From the NCBI RefSeq assembly GCF_006716785.1, contig NZ_VFPQ01000001.1, forward strand, positions 558,001-622,000: a stretch of DNA of 64,000 nucleotides. The letters run 5' to 3'. Position 1 is the first letter of the stretch. Each line of letters begins with the position of its first letter. The notes below the pieces were generated by a model. That model worked only from the letters and a program-made list of their open reading frames with translations, made no database searches and was not told the origin of the DNA. This DNA is from Thermopolyspora flexuosa (GTDB lineage: Bacteria; Actinomycetota; Actinomycetes; Streptosporangiales; Streptosporangiaceae). Shown here in pieces: positions 52,492 through 61,539 of the stretch. The translations under genes were made by a program, and so were the position numbers.

Positions 52492-53457
52492 ATGCGGGTT
52501 CTGGTTACCGGGGGAGCCGGTTTCATCGGATCCAACCTCGTCGATCGGCTGCTCGCCGAGGGCCACGAGGTTGCGGTCGTGGACGACCTGTCGTCGGGCG
52601 ACCGGGAGAACCTCGCCGAGGCGGCGGGGCACGCCGGGTTCGCCCTGCACGAGATGAGCGTCACGGATCCGGAGCTGGCGGGCGTCGTGGAGCGGTTCCG
52701 GCCGGAGGTGATCTGCCACCTCGCGGCGCAGATCAGCGTGCGCAGGAGCGTCGCGGAGCCGGTGCACGACGCGCGGGTCAACGTCGAGGGCACGGTCAAC
52801 CTGCTCGAGGCGGCGCGCCGGGCGGGCACACGCAAGGTCGTCTTCGCCTCGTCGGTCGCGGTGTACGGCCGGCCCAAGGTGCTCCCGGTGCCGGACGGCG
52901 CGGACACCGACCCGCGCTCGCCGTACGCGGCCGCCAAGCTCAGCGGCGAGATGTACCTCGCCACGTTCTCCGCGCTCTACGGCCTGGAGTACACCACGCT
53001 CGTGCTGTCCAACGTGTACGGCCCGCGGCAGTCGCCGGAGGGTGAGGCCGGCGTGGTGGCGATCTTCACCGACGCGCTGCTGTCCGGAAAGCCCACCGTG
53101 GTGTACGGCGACGGCACGCAGACCCGGGACTACATCTACGTGGACGACGTCGTCGACGGCTTCGTGCGCGCCTGCGGCGACCGCGGCAACGGGCGGCGGT
53201 TCAACCTCGGCACCGGCGTGCAGACCACCGACCGGGAGCTGCACAGCCTGGTCGCCGCCGCGGCCGGGGCGCCCGACGAGCCGGGCTACGCGCCGCCGCG
53301 CCTGGGCGACCTGCCCGCGATGGCCGTCGACCCCGCCCCGGCGTACGAGGGGCTGGGCTGGCAGCCGCGCACCGAGCTCGCCGTGGGCCTCAAGGCGACG
53401 GTCGAGTGGGCCCGGCGCCGCCGCGGCGAGACCGGTGGGACATCTGGCGCTGCGTAA
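52492..53457 (+). CDS. NAD-dependent sugar-nucleotide epimerase/dehydratase (GalE-like)
   Basis: A 321-residue SDR-extended protein. Rossmann motif TGGAGFIGSN at 6-15, catalytic Ser in ASSVAVYG near 122-129, and YxxxK in SPYAAAKLSGE near 143-153. GNxYGPRQ and TRDYIYVDDVV are typical of UDP-sugar 4-epimerases. The substrate is not defined by sequence. It starts 27 bp after rsrA on ATG 52492, so read-through from sigR is possible. Confidence 0.88.
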   Translation: MRVLVTGGAGFIGSNLVDRLLAEGHEVAVVDDLSSGDRENLAEAAGHAGFALHEMSVTDPELAGVVERFRPEVICHLAAQISVRRSVAEPVHDARVNVEGTVNLLEAARRAGTRKVVFASSVAVYGRPKVLPVPDGADTDPRSPYAAAKLSGEMYLATFSALYGLEYTTLVLSNVYGPRQSPEGEAGVVAIFTDALLSGKPTVVYGDGTQTRDYIYVDDVVDGFVRACGDRGNGRRFNLGTGVQTTDRELHSLVAAAAGAPDEPGYAPPRLGDLPAMAVDPAPAYEGLGWQPRTELAVGLKATVEWARRRRGETGGTSGAA

Positions 53458-53554
53458 TCATTTGTTCACATACGTCACATATCAGACGCGATTGGCCGAG
53501 CCGGGGGACCGGAGGCTTCGGTTTCTGTAGCCTGAGGGCGGAATCCGACCCGGG

Positions 53555-54925
53555 GTGGCCGTTGTGCGTGAACTGCCGTGGCCTGCGAAGGTCTACATCG
53601 TCGTTCTGGTCACAGCGGCGGCGGCACTGATCGGGCGTGACCTCGTCGCGGGCGGGGTCACCGGGGGCGGGCTGGACGGGCCCGACTGGCGCACGCTCGT
53701 CGTGCTGGCGCTGCTGTTCCTGGTGTGCGAATCGGCGCCGACGCTGCTCAACATCGAGCAGACCGCGGTCTCGGTGAGCTTCTCCGCCGTGCTCGCCGCG
53801 GTGGTGCTCGTGGGGCCGCTCGGCGCCGCGCTCGTCGGCGCCGTCGCCGTGCTCAGCGTGCGGCCCGGGCTGCCGCCGGTGAAGCGGCTGTTCAACGGCG
53901 CCCAGTTCGCCGTGTGCGGGTACACCGCCGGCGTCGTCTACCGGCTCGCCGGCGGCCCCGAGGGGCTGCCGGTGGAGCGGTTCGCCGACCTGCTCGTGCC
54001 GTACGCCGCGGCGGCCGCGGTGTTCGTGCCGCTCAACGTCCTGCTCATCGGCGTGCTGCTGCGGCTCGCCTCGGTGGTGAGCCGCGCCCAGGTGCCGCTG
54101 CGCGAGGCCGTGCGCTTCCTCGTCTCCTACCTGGGCTACGCCACCTTCGGACTGCTCATCGTCGGGCTGTGGGCGAGCGTGCAGTCGCTCGCCGCGGTGC
54201 TCGTGCTCGTGCCGGTGTTCATCGCGCGCTGGGCGTTCGGCCAGTACCGCGCCCAGGAACGTTCGTACGAGGCGACGATGGCCGCGCTCTGCCAGGCGGT
54301 GGAGACCAAGGACTACTACACCCGCGGCCACTGCACCCGGGTGTCGAAGGCGGCGACGATGATCGCCGAGGAGATCGGCATGGGGCCGCGGCGGCTGCGC
54401 GCCATCCGGTACGCGGGCATGCTGCACGACGTGGGCAAGCTCGGCGTGCCCACCAAGGTGCTGCAGAAGGAGGGCCCGCTCACCGAGGAGGAGTACGCGG
54501 CGATCCAGCTCCACCCGATGCGCGGCCTGGAGATCGTCAAGGGCATCGACTTCCTCGACGAGGCGTTCGCGGGCATCATGCACCACCACGAGCGCCACGA
54601 CGGCAGGGGATACCCGATGGGTCTGGCGGGCGACGAGATCCCCGAGTTCGCCCGCATCATCGCGGTGGCGGACGCCTTCGACTCGATGACCTCCGACCGC
54701 TCCTACCGCCGGGCCAAGCCGGTCGAGGTCGCGCTCGAGGAGCTGCGCAAGAACGCCGGGACCCAGTTCGACCCGGTCATGGTCGACGCGTTCGTCGCCG
54801 CCGTGCGACGCCGGGGCTGGGACCCGCCGGTCCGGCCGCCCGCCCCGCCCACCGGACAGCCCCAGACCGTGATGAAGGACCATGACGACCCGACAACGCC
54901 GATCCAGGTTGCCGCGGAGCGGTGA
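53555..54925 (+). CDS. polytopic membrane protein with HD-GYP domain
   Basis: A 456-residue protein. Residues about 10-225 contain seven to eight hydrophobic segments (MASE-like sensor). The cytoplasmic HD domain (about 240-425) has GHCTRVS, HDVGKLG, HHHERHDGRGYP and DAFDSMTSDRSYR, the full HD-GYP set, so it is likely a c-di-GMP phosphodiesterase. The C-terminal 30 residues are Pro-rich. GTG 53555 (MAVVRELPWPAKVYI). It overlaps the next gene by 44 nt. The membrane part could sense an extracellular signal; none is known. Confidence 0.9.
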   Translation: MAVVRELPWPAKVYIVVLVTAAAALIGRDLVAGGVTGGGLDGPDWRTLVVLALLFLVCESAPTLLNIEQTAVSVSFSAVLAAVVLVGPLGAALVGAVAVLSVRPGLPPVKRLFNGAQFAVCGYTAGVVYRLAGGPEGLPVERFADLLVPYAAAAAVFVPLNVLLIGVLLRLASVVSRAQVPLREAVRFLVSYLGYATFGLLIVGLWASVQSLAAVLVLVPVFIARWAFGQYRAQERSYEATMAALCQAVETKDYYTRGHCTRVSKAATMIAEEIGMGPRRLRAIRYAGMLHDVGKLGVPTKVLQKEGPLTEEEYAAIQLHPMRGLEIVKGIDFLDEAFAGIMHHHERHDGRGYPMGLAGDEIPEFARIIAVADAFDSMTSDRSYRRAKPVEVALEELRKNAGTQFDPVMVDAFVAAVRRRGWDPPVRPPAPPTGQPQTVMKDHDDPTTPIQVAAER

Positions 54926-56174
54926 CCGCGCCCGGGCGCCGTGGTGCCCGATCCTGCTCACCGTCGCGGCGACGCTGATGATCGTGAGCGTCGGGCACGT
55001 GGCCGCCACCGAGGTGGTCGACCCGGACGTGGCGCTCGCGTTCGGCGCGCTGATCGCGTTCGGCGAGCTCGCCCGGATGATGATGCCGGGCAACCGCGAG
55101 GTCGCGCCGATCTCCACGGCCGCGGCGCTCGGCTACGCCATGCTGCTCGACGTGGAGGGCCGCCCGGCCGGGCACGGCGCGGTCCAGGTGGTCGCGGTCA
55201 TGGCGCTCGGCATGATCGCCGGGGCGCTGCCGCACCTCGCGGTCAACCGCCCGCCGCAGGCCGCGGCGATGGCCCGGCGGCTGCTCGCGGGCGCGCTGGT
55301 GGCGTTCGCGTACCGGCCGCTCGCCGACGTGCTGTGGGCCTCCACCGACCACGGCCGGCCGGGCGGGCAGTGGTGGCTCGTGCTCGCCACGATGGTCGCG
55401 CTCGCCGCCGTGGCGCTGCTCGCCGACATGCTCGTCGCCGCGGTGCTCCGCGCGGAACGCGTGCGCACCGCGCTGCCCGTCGCGGTGCGCGACGAGCTGC
55501 GCATCGCCGGGCCGCTCGCCGCCGCGGTGGGCGCCTCGGGCATCCTGCTCGCGCTCGCCTCGCACGGCATGGGGCTGGTCGCCCTGCTCGTGTTCGCCGC
55601 GCCGCTGCTCGTCACCCAGGTGGCGTTCCGCAAGTACGCGGGCATCCGGGCCACCTACCTGCAGACGGTGCGGGCGCTCGCCCGGGTACCGGAGGTCGGC
55701 GGCTACGTGGACCACGGGCACTCCCGCCGGGTGAGCCGGCTCGCCGTGGCGGTCGGCCGCGAGCTCGGCATGTCCGAGCCGGAGCTGCTCGAGCTCGAGT
55801 ACGCCGCGCTCATGCACGACATCGGGCAGCTCTCGCTCGCCGACCCGATCCCGGGCGGCGCCACCGTGTTCGCCGAGCCCGCGCAGGCCCGGCGGATCGC
55901 CGAGCTCGGGGCCGAGGTGATCCGCAAGACCGGCGTGCTCGACCGGGTCGCCGAGATCGTGCGGCTGCAGTGCGACCCGCCCGGCCCCGAGGTGCCGCCC
56001 GCGAGCCGGATCATCAAGGTGGCGAACGCCTACGACGACCTCGTCGGCGCCTCGGCGGACCGCAACCGCTCGGCCGCCGCGCTGGAGCGGCTGCGGGCCG
56101 GGAGCGGGGAGGAGTACGACCCGGTCGTGGTGGAGGCGATGGCGACCGTGGTCGCCCGGCGGCGGCGCGGCTGA
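54882..56174 (+). CDS. polytopic membrane protein with degenerate HD domain
   Basis: A 430-residue protein with the same layout: about seven hydrophobic segments (residues 25-240) and a C-terminal HD domain (about 255-425) with DHGHSRRVS and MHDIGQLSL. The GYP loop (HHExxDGxGYP) is absent; the region reads QCDPPGPEVPPASRI, so phosphodiesterase activity is doubtful. It starts inside the preceding gene (44-nt overlap, ATG 54882), implying coupled translation and perhaps a heteromeric complex. Likely arisen by duplication of its neighbour and then diverged. Confidence 0.85.
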   Translation: MTTRQRRSRLPRSGDRARAPWCPILLTVAATLMIVSVGHVAATEVVDPDVALAFGALIAFGELARMMMPGNREVAPISTAAALGYAMLLDVEGRPAGHGAVQVVAVMALGMIAGALPHLAVNRPPQAAAMARRLLAGALVAFAYRPLADVLWASTDHGRPGGQWWLVLATMVALAAVALLADMLVAAVLRAERVRTALPVAVRDELRIAGPLAAAVGASGILLALASHGMGLVALLVFAAPLLVTQVAFRKYAGIRATYLQTVRALARVPEVGGYVDHGHSRRVSRLAVAVGRELGMSEPELLELEYAALMHDIGQLSLADPIPGGATVFAEPAQARRIAELGAEVIRKTGVLDRVAEIVRLQCDPPGPEVPPASRIIKVANAYDDLVGASADRNRSAAALERLRAGSGEEYDPVVVEAMATVVARRRRG

Positions 56175-56362
56175 CCGGTCCGCGGGCGCGAGCCGTCCGT
56201 TTTCGTCCGGTCTTGCCCGGCCTTCGCCCGGCCTGTCCGGTCCCGGGTTGTTGTGGGCTTCCTACAGACCACGCTTTGCGTACTGATGGGATTCGGGGCA
56301 CGGCCCGAGATCCCGGACGGGCCTATGGTGGTGACGCGCCGATAGTGGTCGAAGGAGTGTTC

Positions 56363-56575
56363 ATGGCCGAAGTGCGTGCCGAGATGGTGGCGAACGTCGC
56401 CAAGATCCTTGTCTCCGAGGGCGACCGGGTCGCCGTGGGCGACACCCTCGTGCTGCTCGAGTCGATGAAGATGGAGATCCCGGTGCTCGCCGAGGACGCG
56501 GGCACGGTCGCGCAGATCAAGGTGGCCGAGGGCGACGTCATCCAGGAGGGCGACCTCATCGCCGTCATCGAGTAG
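56363..56575 (+). CDS. small biotin/lipoyl-attachment carrier protein
   Basis: A 70-residue protein that is only a biotinyl domain: ESMKME with Lys36 and the surrounding strands (VAKILVSEGDRVAVGDTLVLLE, and AGTVAQIKVAEGDVIQEGD). Stand-alone carriers of this size occur in many actinobacteria near carboxylase genes, but no carboxylase is adjacent here. ATG 56363 follows GAAGGAG. It may serve an acyl-CoA carboxylase elsewhere. Confidence 0.88.
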   Translation: MAEVRAEMVANVAKILVSEGDRVAVGDTLVLLESMKMEIPVLAEDAGTVAQIKVAEGDVIQEGDLIAVIE

Positions 56576-56584
56576 CCGACGGCC

Positions 56585-56965
56585 TCACCCCTGCAGCTTG
56601 GCGAGGAACCGCTCGGTGTCGACGACGAACCGCTCCACCGTGCCGTCGGCGACGAGCCGGTCCCGCTGGTGTGCGGCCACCGTGAACACCAGCCGCCGCC
56701 CGTCCACCTCGGTGAGCTCCGCGGTGACCTCCACCGGCGCGCCGACCGGGCTGGCCGCCCGGTGATGCAGCTCCACGCGCGTGCCGACCGAGGTCTGGCC
56801 GGGGGCCAGCCGGTCCCGCAGCGCCTGAACGGTGGCGGCCTCGGCGAGGGCGAGCAGGCGCGGCGTGGCGAGCACCGGCACCTCACCGCTGCCCACCACG
56901 GCGGCGGTGTCCTCGTCGCCGACGACGATCGAAACCGTTGTGCGAAGGCCGGGGGCAAGGGTCAT
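56585..56965 (-). CDS. hotdog-fold thioesterase, FlK-like
   Basis: A 126-residue hotdog protein of the fluoroacetyl-CoA thioesterase-like family. Features are MTLAPGLRTTVSIVV, DTAAVVGSGEVPVLATPRLLALAEAATVQAL (residues about 19-48), and GTRVELHHRAASPVGAPVEV with a conserved His. It hydrolyses an acyl-CoA of unknown identity. ATG 56965. It converges on the biotin-carrier gene with 9 bp between the stops. Confidence 0.85.
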   Translation of the reverse strand: MTLAPGLRTTVSIVVGDEDTAAVVGSGEVPVLATPRLLALAEAATVQALRDRLAPGQTSVGTRVELHHRAASPVGAPVEVTAELTEVDGRRLVFTVAAHQRDRLVADGTVERFVVDTERFLAKLQG

Positions 56966-57258
56966 GGCCGCCACCCTACTCAGCGGCACGCCCGGCCGTC
57001 TCGCCGGGCCGCCCGGCCGTGCCGTACCGGGCGGCGGTCCCCGCAACGGGTCCGGCACGTTCCCCGGATTTCTTGGGAGAGCCGCAACCTTAAAGCCCTA
57101 CCCTGATCTCTCGGCGCGTACACGGGGCGCACGCGCCTGCGCAGGCAGGTCCCCGGATGCTTGTGATCTCGGCGTGACCTGGTCGCGATACGAATCTGCT
57201 TTGTTGTCAAGTCTGGGGTGTAAAGCGGCGTACCACTACAAGGGGGGTACGGGGGACC

Positions 57259-58968
57259 ATGGTGGCCCAAGGGACGAGCCTGGCGGGACGGTACCGCCTG
57301 GACGAACGGCTCGGGGCCGGCGGCATGGGCGAGGTGTGGCGCGGCGAGGACATGGTCCTGGCCCGCACCGTCGCCGTCAAGCTGCTGCTCCCGGACCGGA
57401 TGAACGACCCCAACTTCGTCCAGCGGTTCCAGGGCGAGGCCCGGGCCATGGCCACCATCAACCACCCCGGCGTCGTCGACGTGTACGACTACGGCGTCAC
57501 CGAGGTCCCCGGTGACGGCCCCACCGCCTTCCTGGTGATGCGGTTCGTCGACGGCGAGCCGCTCGACCGGCTGCTCTCCCGGCTCGGCCGCATCGACCCC
57601 GAGCCCGCGATGGATTTGATCGCGCAGGCCGCGGACGCGCTGCAGGCGGTGCACGAGAAGGGAATCGTGCACCGGGACGTCAAGCCCGGCAACCTCATGG
57701 TGCGGTCCGACGGCCGGCTCGTGCTCACCGACTTCGGCATCGCCCGGGCCGAGTCCGCCAACCGGCTCACCGACGCGGGCATGGTGCTCGGCACCGCCGC
57801 CTACTGCGCCCCCGAGCAGGCCGAGGGCCAGCCGGTCACCCCGGCCGTGGACATCTACGCCCTCGGCGTCGTCGCCTACGAGTGCCTCGCCGGGATGCGG
57901 CCGTTCGACGGCGACTCCCCGGTGACGATCGCGCTCAAGCACATCCGCGAGGCCCCGCCCCCGCTGCCCCCGGACATCCCGCCCCCGGTCCGCCGCGTGG
58001 TGGAGCGCGCGCTCGCCAAGGACCCCGGCAGCCGGTGGCCGAGCGCCGCGGCGATGGGCCAGGCCGCGCGCCAGGCCGCGCAGGCGATCAACGCGGCCCC
58101 GTCGGCCATGCCGGGCGAGGCCGCCGCCCACCCGCCCGGGTACGGCGCGCCGCCCTCCCAGCCCTACGCCGCCCAGCCGTACGGCCCGCAGCAGTACTCC
58201 GCGCCGTTCTCCCAGCCCTACCCGCAGCAGCCGTACCAGGACGGGCCGTACACCGAGCAGGGCTACCCGCAGGCGCCGTACCCGCCGGAGGACGCCGGGC
58301 CGCCGACGTCCCGGCAGGAGCGGCGGGCCGCCCGGAGCCGCGCCCGGCGGCGGCGCAGCCGGGTCGGCCTGTTCACCGGGATCGGCGTGGGCGCGGCGCT
58401 GTTCGGCGGGCTCGCCGCCTTCGCCCTCAACGGCGTCGCCGCGACCGGCGGCGAGGAGACGCCGCCCGTCGCGGTCGGCACGACCACGAGCCCGCCAGGG
58501 ACCAAGGGACCGTTGCGGGCCACCACCGAGAGCCCGCGGCCGAGCCGTACCCGGACCCGGACCCCCACGAAGGCCCCGCCGAGTCAGCAGCCCACCAGGA
58601 CCGCTGCGCCGACGCCCACCCCCAGCGAGACGCCCTCCCCGGAGCGCACGAAACCGACCCCGACGCCGTCGAAGACCCCCGTGCTGCGGAAGGTGCCCGC
58701 CGTCGTCGGCCTCACCGAGCCCGCGGCGATCGCCGCGCTCAGCCGGGCCGGTTTCGACTACCGGGTGATCATCAGCTCCGACCCCGACACCGGGATGTGC
58801 ACCAAGGTGCTGAGCCAGAACCCGGCGGGAGGCGAGGCCGTGCCGCCGGACACCGTGGTCCGCATCGTGGTGGACCGGGGGACCGAGTGCCCCGGTGACG
58901 ACGGGGACGAGTCGCCGGAACCGTCCCCCTCGCCCTCGCCCACGCCCTCGTCCCCGCCCGCGCAGTGA
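57259..58968 (+). CDS. transmembrane Ser/Thr protein kinase with one PASTA domain
   Basis: A 569-residue PknB-type kinase. The catalytic domain (about 8-270) has GAGGMGEVW, Lys41 in VAVKLL, HRDVKPGN with Asp140, DFGIAR at 158, and GTAAYCAPEQA. A Tyr/Pro/Gln-rich juxtamembrane stretch (about 290-345) precedes an RRSR-type stop-transfer, a transmembrane segment (about 370-390), a Thr/Pro-rich external linker and one PASTA domain (about 477-545; VPAVVGLTEPAAIAALSRAGF). The tail is Pro/Ser-rich. PASTA kinases sense peptidoglycan or lipid II and phosphorylate cell-wall proteins. ATG 57259 follows GGGGGAC. No matching phosphatase or FHA gene is adjacent. Confidence 0.93.
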   Translation: MVAQGTSLAGRYRLDERLGAGGMGEVWRGEDMVLARTVAVKLLLPDRMNDPNFVQRFQGEARAMATINHPGVVDVYDYGVTEVPGDGPTAFLVMRFVDGEPLDRLLSRLGRIDPEPAMDLIAQAADALQAVHEKGIVHRDVKPGNLMVRSDGRLVLTDFGIARAESANRLTDAGMVLGTAAYCAPEQAEGQPVTPAVDIYALGVVAYECLAGMRPFDGDSPVTIALKHIREAPPPLPPDIPPPVRRVVERALAKDPGSRWPSAAAMGQAARQAAQAINAAPSAMPGEAAAHPPGYGAPPSQPYAAQPYGPQQYSAPFSQPYPQQPYQDGPYTEQGYPQAPYPPEDAGPPTSRQERRAARSRARRRRSRVGLFTGIGVGAALFGGLAAFALNGVAATGGEETPPVAVGTTTSPPGTKGPLRATTESPRPSRTRTRTPTKAPPSQQPTRTAAPTPTPSETPSPERTKPTPTPSKTPVLRKVPAVVGLTEPAAIAALSRAGFDYRVIISSDPDTGMCTKVLSQNPAGGEAVPPDTVVRIVVDRGTECPGDDGDESPEPSPSPSPTPSSPPAQ

Positions 58969-59010
58969 CCGCCGCCGGGGCCCGCCGCGGCGGACCCCGC
59001 CGGTGCGGTC
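58967..59010. terminator. terminator between kinase and ThDP-enzyme genes
   Basis: GACCGC (58967-58972) pairs with GCGGTC (59005-59010), inner GCCGGGG/CCCCGCCGG pairing and a central CCGCCGCGGCGG. A long, imperfect GC-rich dyad in the gap between convergent stops at 58968 and 59017. Confidence 0.5.
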
Positions 59011-59016
59011 GGAGCG

Positions 59017-60681
59017 CTACACGCCGGTCGTGTTGCGCGGGTAGGCGATCGCCGGGTCGGTGACGACGTTCACCAGGTACGGCACGCCGGAGTCGAACGC
59101 CCGCCGCAGCGCCGGGCCGATCTCGTCCGGCGAGGTGACGAGCTCGCCGCCGCCGCCCAGCGCGGTCACCACCTGGTCGTAGCGGGTGCCCTGCCGCAGC
59201 TCGGCGGCCACGTCGTAGCCGTACAGCAGCTGCATGGGGTGCTTCTCCAGCCCCCACATGCCGTTGTTGCCGCAGATCATCACGACCGGCAGGTCGTGCC
59301 GCACGAGCGTGTCGACGTCCATCAGCGAGAACCCGGCCGCGCCGTCGCCGAGCAGCAGCACCACCTGGGAGGAGGGCCGGGCGAGCCGGGCCGCGATCGC
59401 GTAGCCGAGGCCGGTGCCGAGGCACCCGTACGGGCCGGGGTCGAGCCAGCAGCCGGGCCGTTCCGGCTCGACGTACTTGCCCGCGTAGGAGACGAAGTCG
59501 CCGCCGTCGCCGATCACCACCGCGTCGTCCGCGAGCACCTTGTTCAGCTCGCCGTAGATGCGCATCGGGTGGATGGGGTCGGCGGCCGAGGCGAGCAGCT
59601 CGGCGTCCCCGGCGCGGGCCGCCGCGGCGGCCTCCGCCAGCCGGGTGAGCCACGGCGCGTACCGCTTCGGCGAGACGCCGGCCGCGGCGCAGGCGGTGGC
59701 GAGGCCGCGGAAGACGAGGGTGAGGTCGCCCGCGGCCGCACCGGCGGGCTGGATGTGCGTGGCGATCTGCGAGGGCGCGTCCACCAGGTGCACCACCCGG
59801 GCGAGCGGGGTGCCCTCCTTGCCGCCGAACCAGCCGTAGCCGAGCCGGAAGTCGAGCGGCGCCCCGGCGACGATCACCAGGTCGGCCTGGCCGAACGCGG
59901 TCCCGCGGGCGCGGGTGACGAGCAGCTCGTGCCCGGACGGCAGGATGCCGCGGCCCTGGCCGTTGAGGATCACCGGCAGCCGGTACTCCTCGGCGAACTC
60001 GCGGGCGGCCTGCTCGGCGCGGTCCATCCACACGTCCGAGCCGAGCACGAGCACCGGCCGCTCGGCCTCGGCGAGCAGCCGGGCGATGTGGGCGAGCGCG
60101 TCGGAGTCGGGCTCCCGGGACCCGTCCGCCCCGGCGTCCTGGGGCGTGAGGGCCTCGGCCGGCGGCTCGGGGGCCTGCGCGAACAGGTGGTCCATGTAGA
60201 AGTCGAGGAAGACCGGGCCGCGGTGCGGGGCGAGCGCGGTCCGGAACGCGGTCGCCACGTCCTGCGCGACGCTCTCCGCCGAGGCCGCGGTGAACGACCG
60301 CTTGGTGATCGGCTCGAGCAGGGGCGGGTGGTCGAGCTCCTGGAGCGCTCCCGAGCCCCAGCGGGAGAGCGGTGCCCGGCCGCCCATCACGACCACGGGG
60401 GAGCCGTTGAAGTGGGCGGTGGCGACGCCGCTCACGCCGTTGGTCACGCCGGGGCCGGCGGTGAGCACGGCGAGCCCGGGCTTCCGGGTGAGCCGGGCCG
60501 TGGCCTCGGCCGCGAACACCGCGCTCTGCTCGTGGCGCACGTCGAGGATGCGCATGTTCTCGTGCACGGCGCCGTCGTACAGGGGGAACACGTGCCCGCC
60601 CGACAGGGTGAACATCACGTCGACGCCGAAGGCGCGGGAGACGGCGACGGCGACGTCTCCGGCGTGCTTAGCAGAGTCCAT
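59017..60681 (-). CDS. thiamine-diphosphate-dependent enzyme, acetolactate synthase-like
   Basis: A 554-residue ThDP enzyme with three domains: N-terminal PYR domain (HEQSAVFAAEATARLTRKPG holds the catalytic Glu near residue 51), a central domain (VLVLGSDVWMDRAEQAA, VIVAGAPLDFRLGYG), and the PP domain with GDGAAGFSLMDVDTLVRHDLPV and the closing NN motif (GNNGMWGLEK). It resembles acetolactate synthase large subunits and oxalyl-CoA decarboxylase-like proteins. No small regulatory subunit gene lies nearby, so it is probably not IlvB of branched-chain synthesis. Product is unknown. ATG 60681. Confidence 0.88.
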   Translation of the reverse strand: MDSAKHAGDVAVAVSRAFGVDVMFTLSGGHVFPLYDGAVHENMRILDVRHEQSAVFAAEATARLTRKPGLAVLTAGPGVTNGVSGVATAHFNGSPVVVMGGRAPLSRWGSGALQELDHPPLLEPITKRSFTAASAESVAQDVATAFRTALAPHRGPVFLDFYMDHLFAQAPEPPAEALTPQDAGADGSREPDSDALAHIARLLAEAERPVLVLGSDVWMDRAEQAAREFAEEYRLPVILNGQGRGILPSGHELLVTRARGTAFGQADLVIVAGAPLDFRLGYGWFGGKEGTPLARVVHLVDAPSQIATHIQPAGAAAGDLTLVFRGLATACAAAGVSPKRYAPWLTRLAEAAAAARAGDAELLASAADPIHPMRIYGELNKVLADDAVVIGDGGDFVSYAGKYVEPERPGCWLDPGPYGCLGTGLGYAIAARLARPSSQVVLLLGDGAAGFSLMDVDTLVRHDLPVVMICGNNGMWGLEKHPMQLLYGYDVAAELRQGTRYDQVVTALGGGGELVTSPDEIGPALRRAFDSGVPYLVNVVTDPAIAYPRNTTGV

Positions 60682-60839
60682 GCGCGAACGTTACCAGTGG
60701 GTCACTTTGGCTGAGAAGGACGGCGGTTATCAAAACGCGACCTGGACCGCTCAACCCGCGGGCCCATGCTGCATCTCACTAGACGCATGACCCAGGGGGG
60801 GTTCGAAAACCCGATTTCCATGCGTCAAAGGGGGACACG

Positions 60840-61508
60840 ATGTCTGCTTTCGGGAGGGGTACCGCCAAAGCCGTCGCCGCGCTCGCCGGGGCCGTGACGC
60901 TCGCCGGCCTGGGGCTCGCACAGGCCGCCACCGCCCAGGCCGCGGCCGCGCCGCAGCAGGCCACGGCCGAGGCCACCGCCTTCCGCATCCCCAAGAACTT
61001 CCTGCTGCACGAGGCCGAGTTCCGCAAGGCCAAGAAGCCGAAGGAGACCAGCTTCAGCGACCGCCGTACCGAGACGCGGCAGATCGACCCGTGCGGCCGC
61101 AAGCGCACCGCGGACGGCAAGCGGGTCGCGGCGCGCACCATCAGCCTGCTGGACGAGACCGAGCTGTCCGCCGAGCAGCTGATCGTCTACAGCAGCAAGC
61201 GGGAGGCCAAGAAGGGCTTCGCCGCGCTGCGCGCGGACCTGGCCCGGTGCGCCAAGAGCGGCAAGGGCTTCGACCGCTACGAGTACGCGGCGAAGCCGGT
61301 GCGCATCGGCGACGAGGCGCTGCTCGTGGGCCTGCGCACGTTCGAGGACAGCTACGTGCACGCGGCCGTGCGCAAGGGGCGCGCGATCTTCATCTACGAG
61401 CGCAGCGGCGGCTGGAACACCAAGTTCCGGAGCAAGGACTTCGGCGCGGTCGAGCGCGACGCGCGCCGCATGGCCCGCAAGGTCTGCTCGCTGCCCGGCG
61501 TCTGCTGA
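60840..61508 (+). CDS. secreted hypothetical protein
   Basis: A 222-residue exported protein. The Sec signal (AKAVAALAGAVTLAGLGLAQAATAQAAAA over residues 9-37) ends near residue 37. The mature part has Cys pairs (DPCGR, ARCAK, KVCSLPGVC) and the segment LLVGLRTFEDSYVHAAVRKGRAIFIYERSG, like sensor-domain-type or PknH-type extracellular folds, though no family is firmly recognised. ATG 60840 follows AGGGGGA. Terminated by the shared hairpin at 61514. Divergent from the ThDP enzyme with 158 bp between. Confidence 0.75.
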   Translation: MSAFGRGTAKAVAALAGAVTLAGLGLAQAATAQAAAAPQQATAEATAFRIPKNFLLHEAEFRKAKKPKETSFSDRRTETRQIDPCGRKRTADGKRVAARTISLLDETELSAEQLIVYSSKREAKKGFAALRADLARCAKSGKGFDRYEYAAKPVRIGDEALLVGLRTFEDSYVHAAVRKGRAIFIYERSGGWNTKFRSKDFGAVERDARRMARKVCSLPGVC

Positions 61509-61513
61509 GCCGT

Positions 61514-61539
61514 ACGCCCCCGTGGCGGCACGGGGGCGT
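61514..61539. terminator. bidirectional terminator, secreted protein / dasR-like
   Basis: ACGCCCCCGTG (61514-61524) and CACGGGGGCGT (61529-61539), perfect 11-bp stem with a GCGG tetraloop. Lies between convergent genes; its last base is also the first base of the reverse stop codon of the GntR gene. Confidence 0.8.

Noticed and set aside
59017-60681. Assignment of the ThDP enzyme as IlvB
   Set aside because: No ilvN/ilvC neighbours and some divergence in the central domain; kept as acetolactate synthase-like only.
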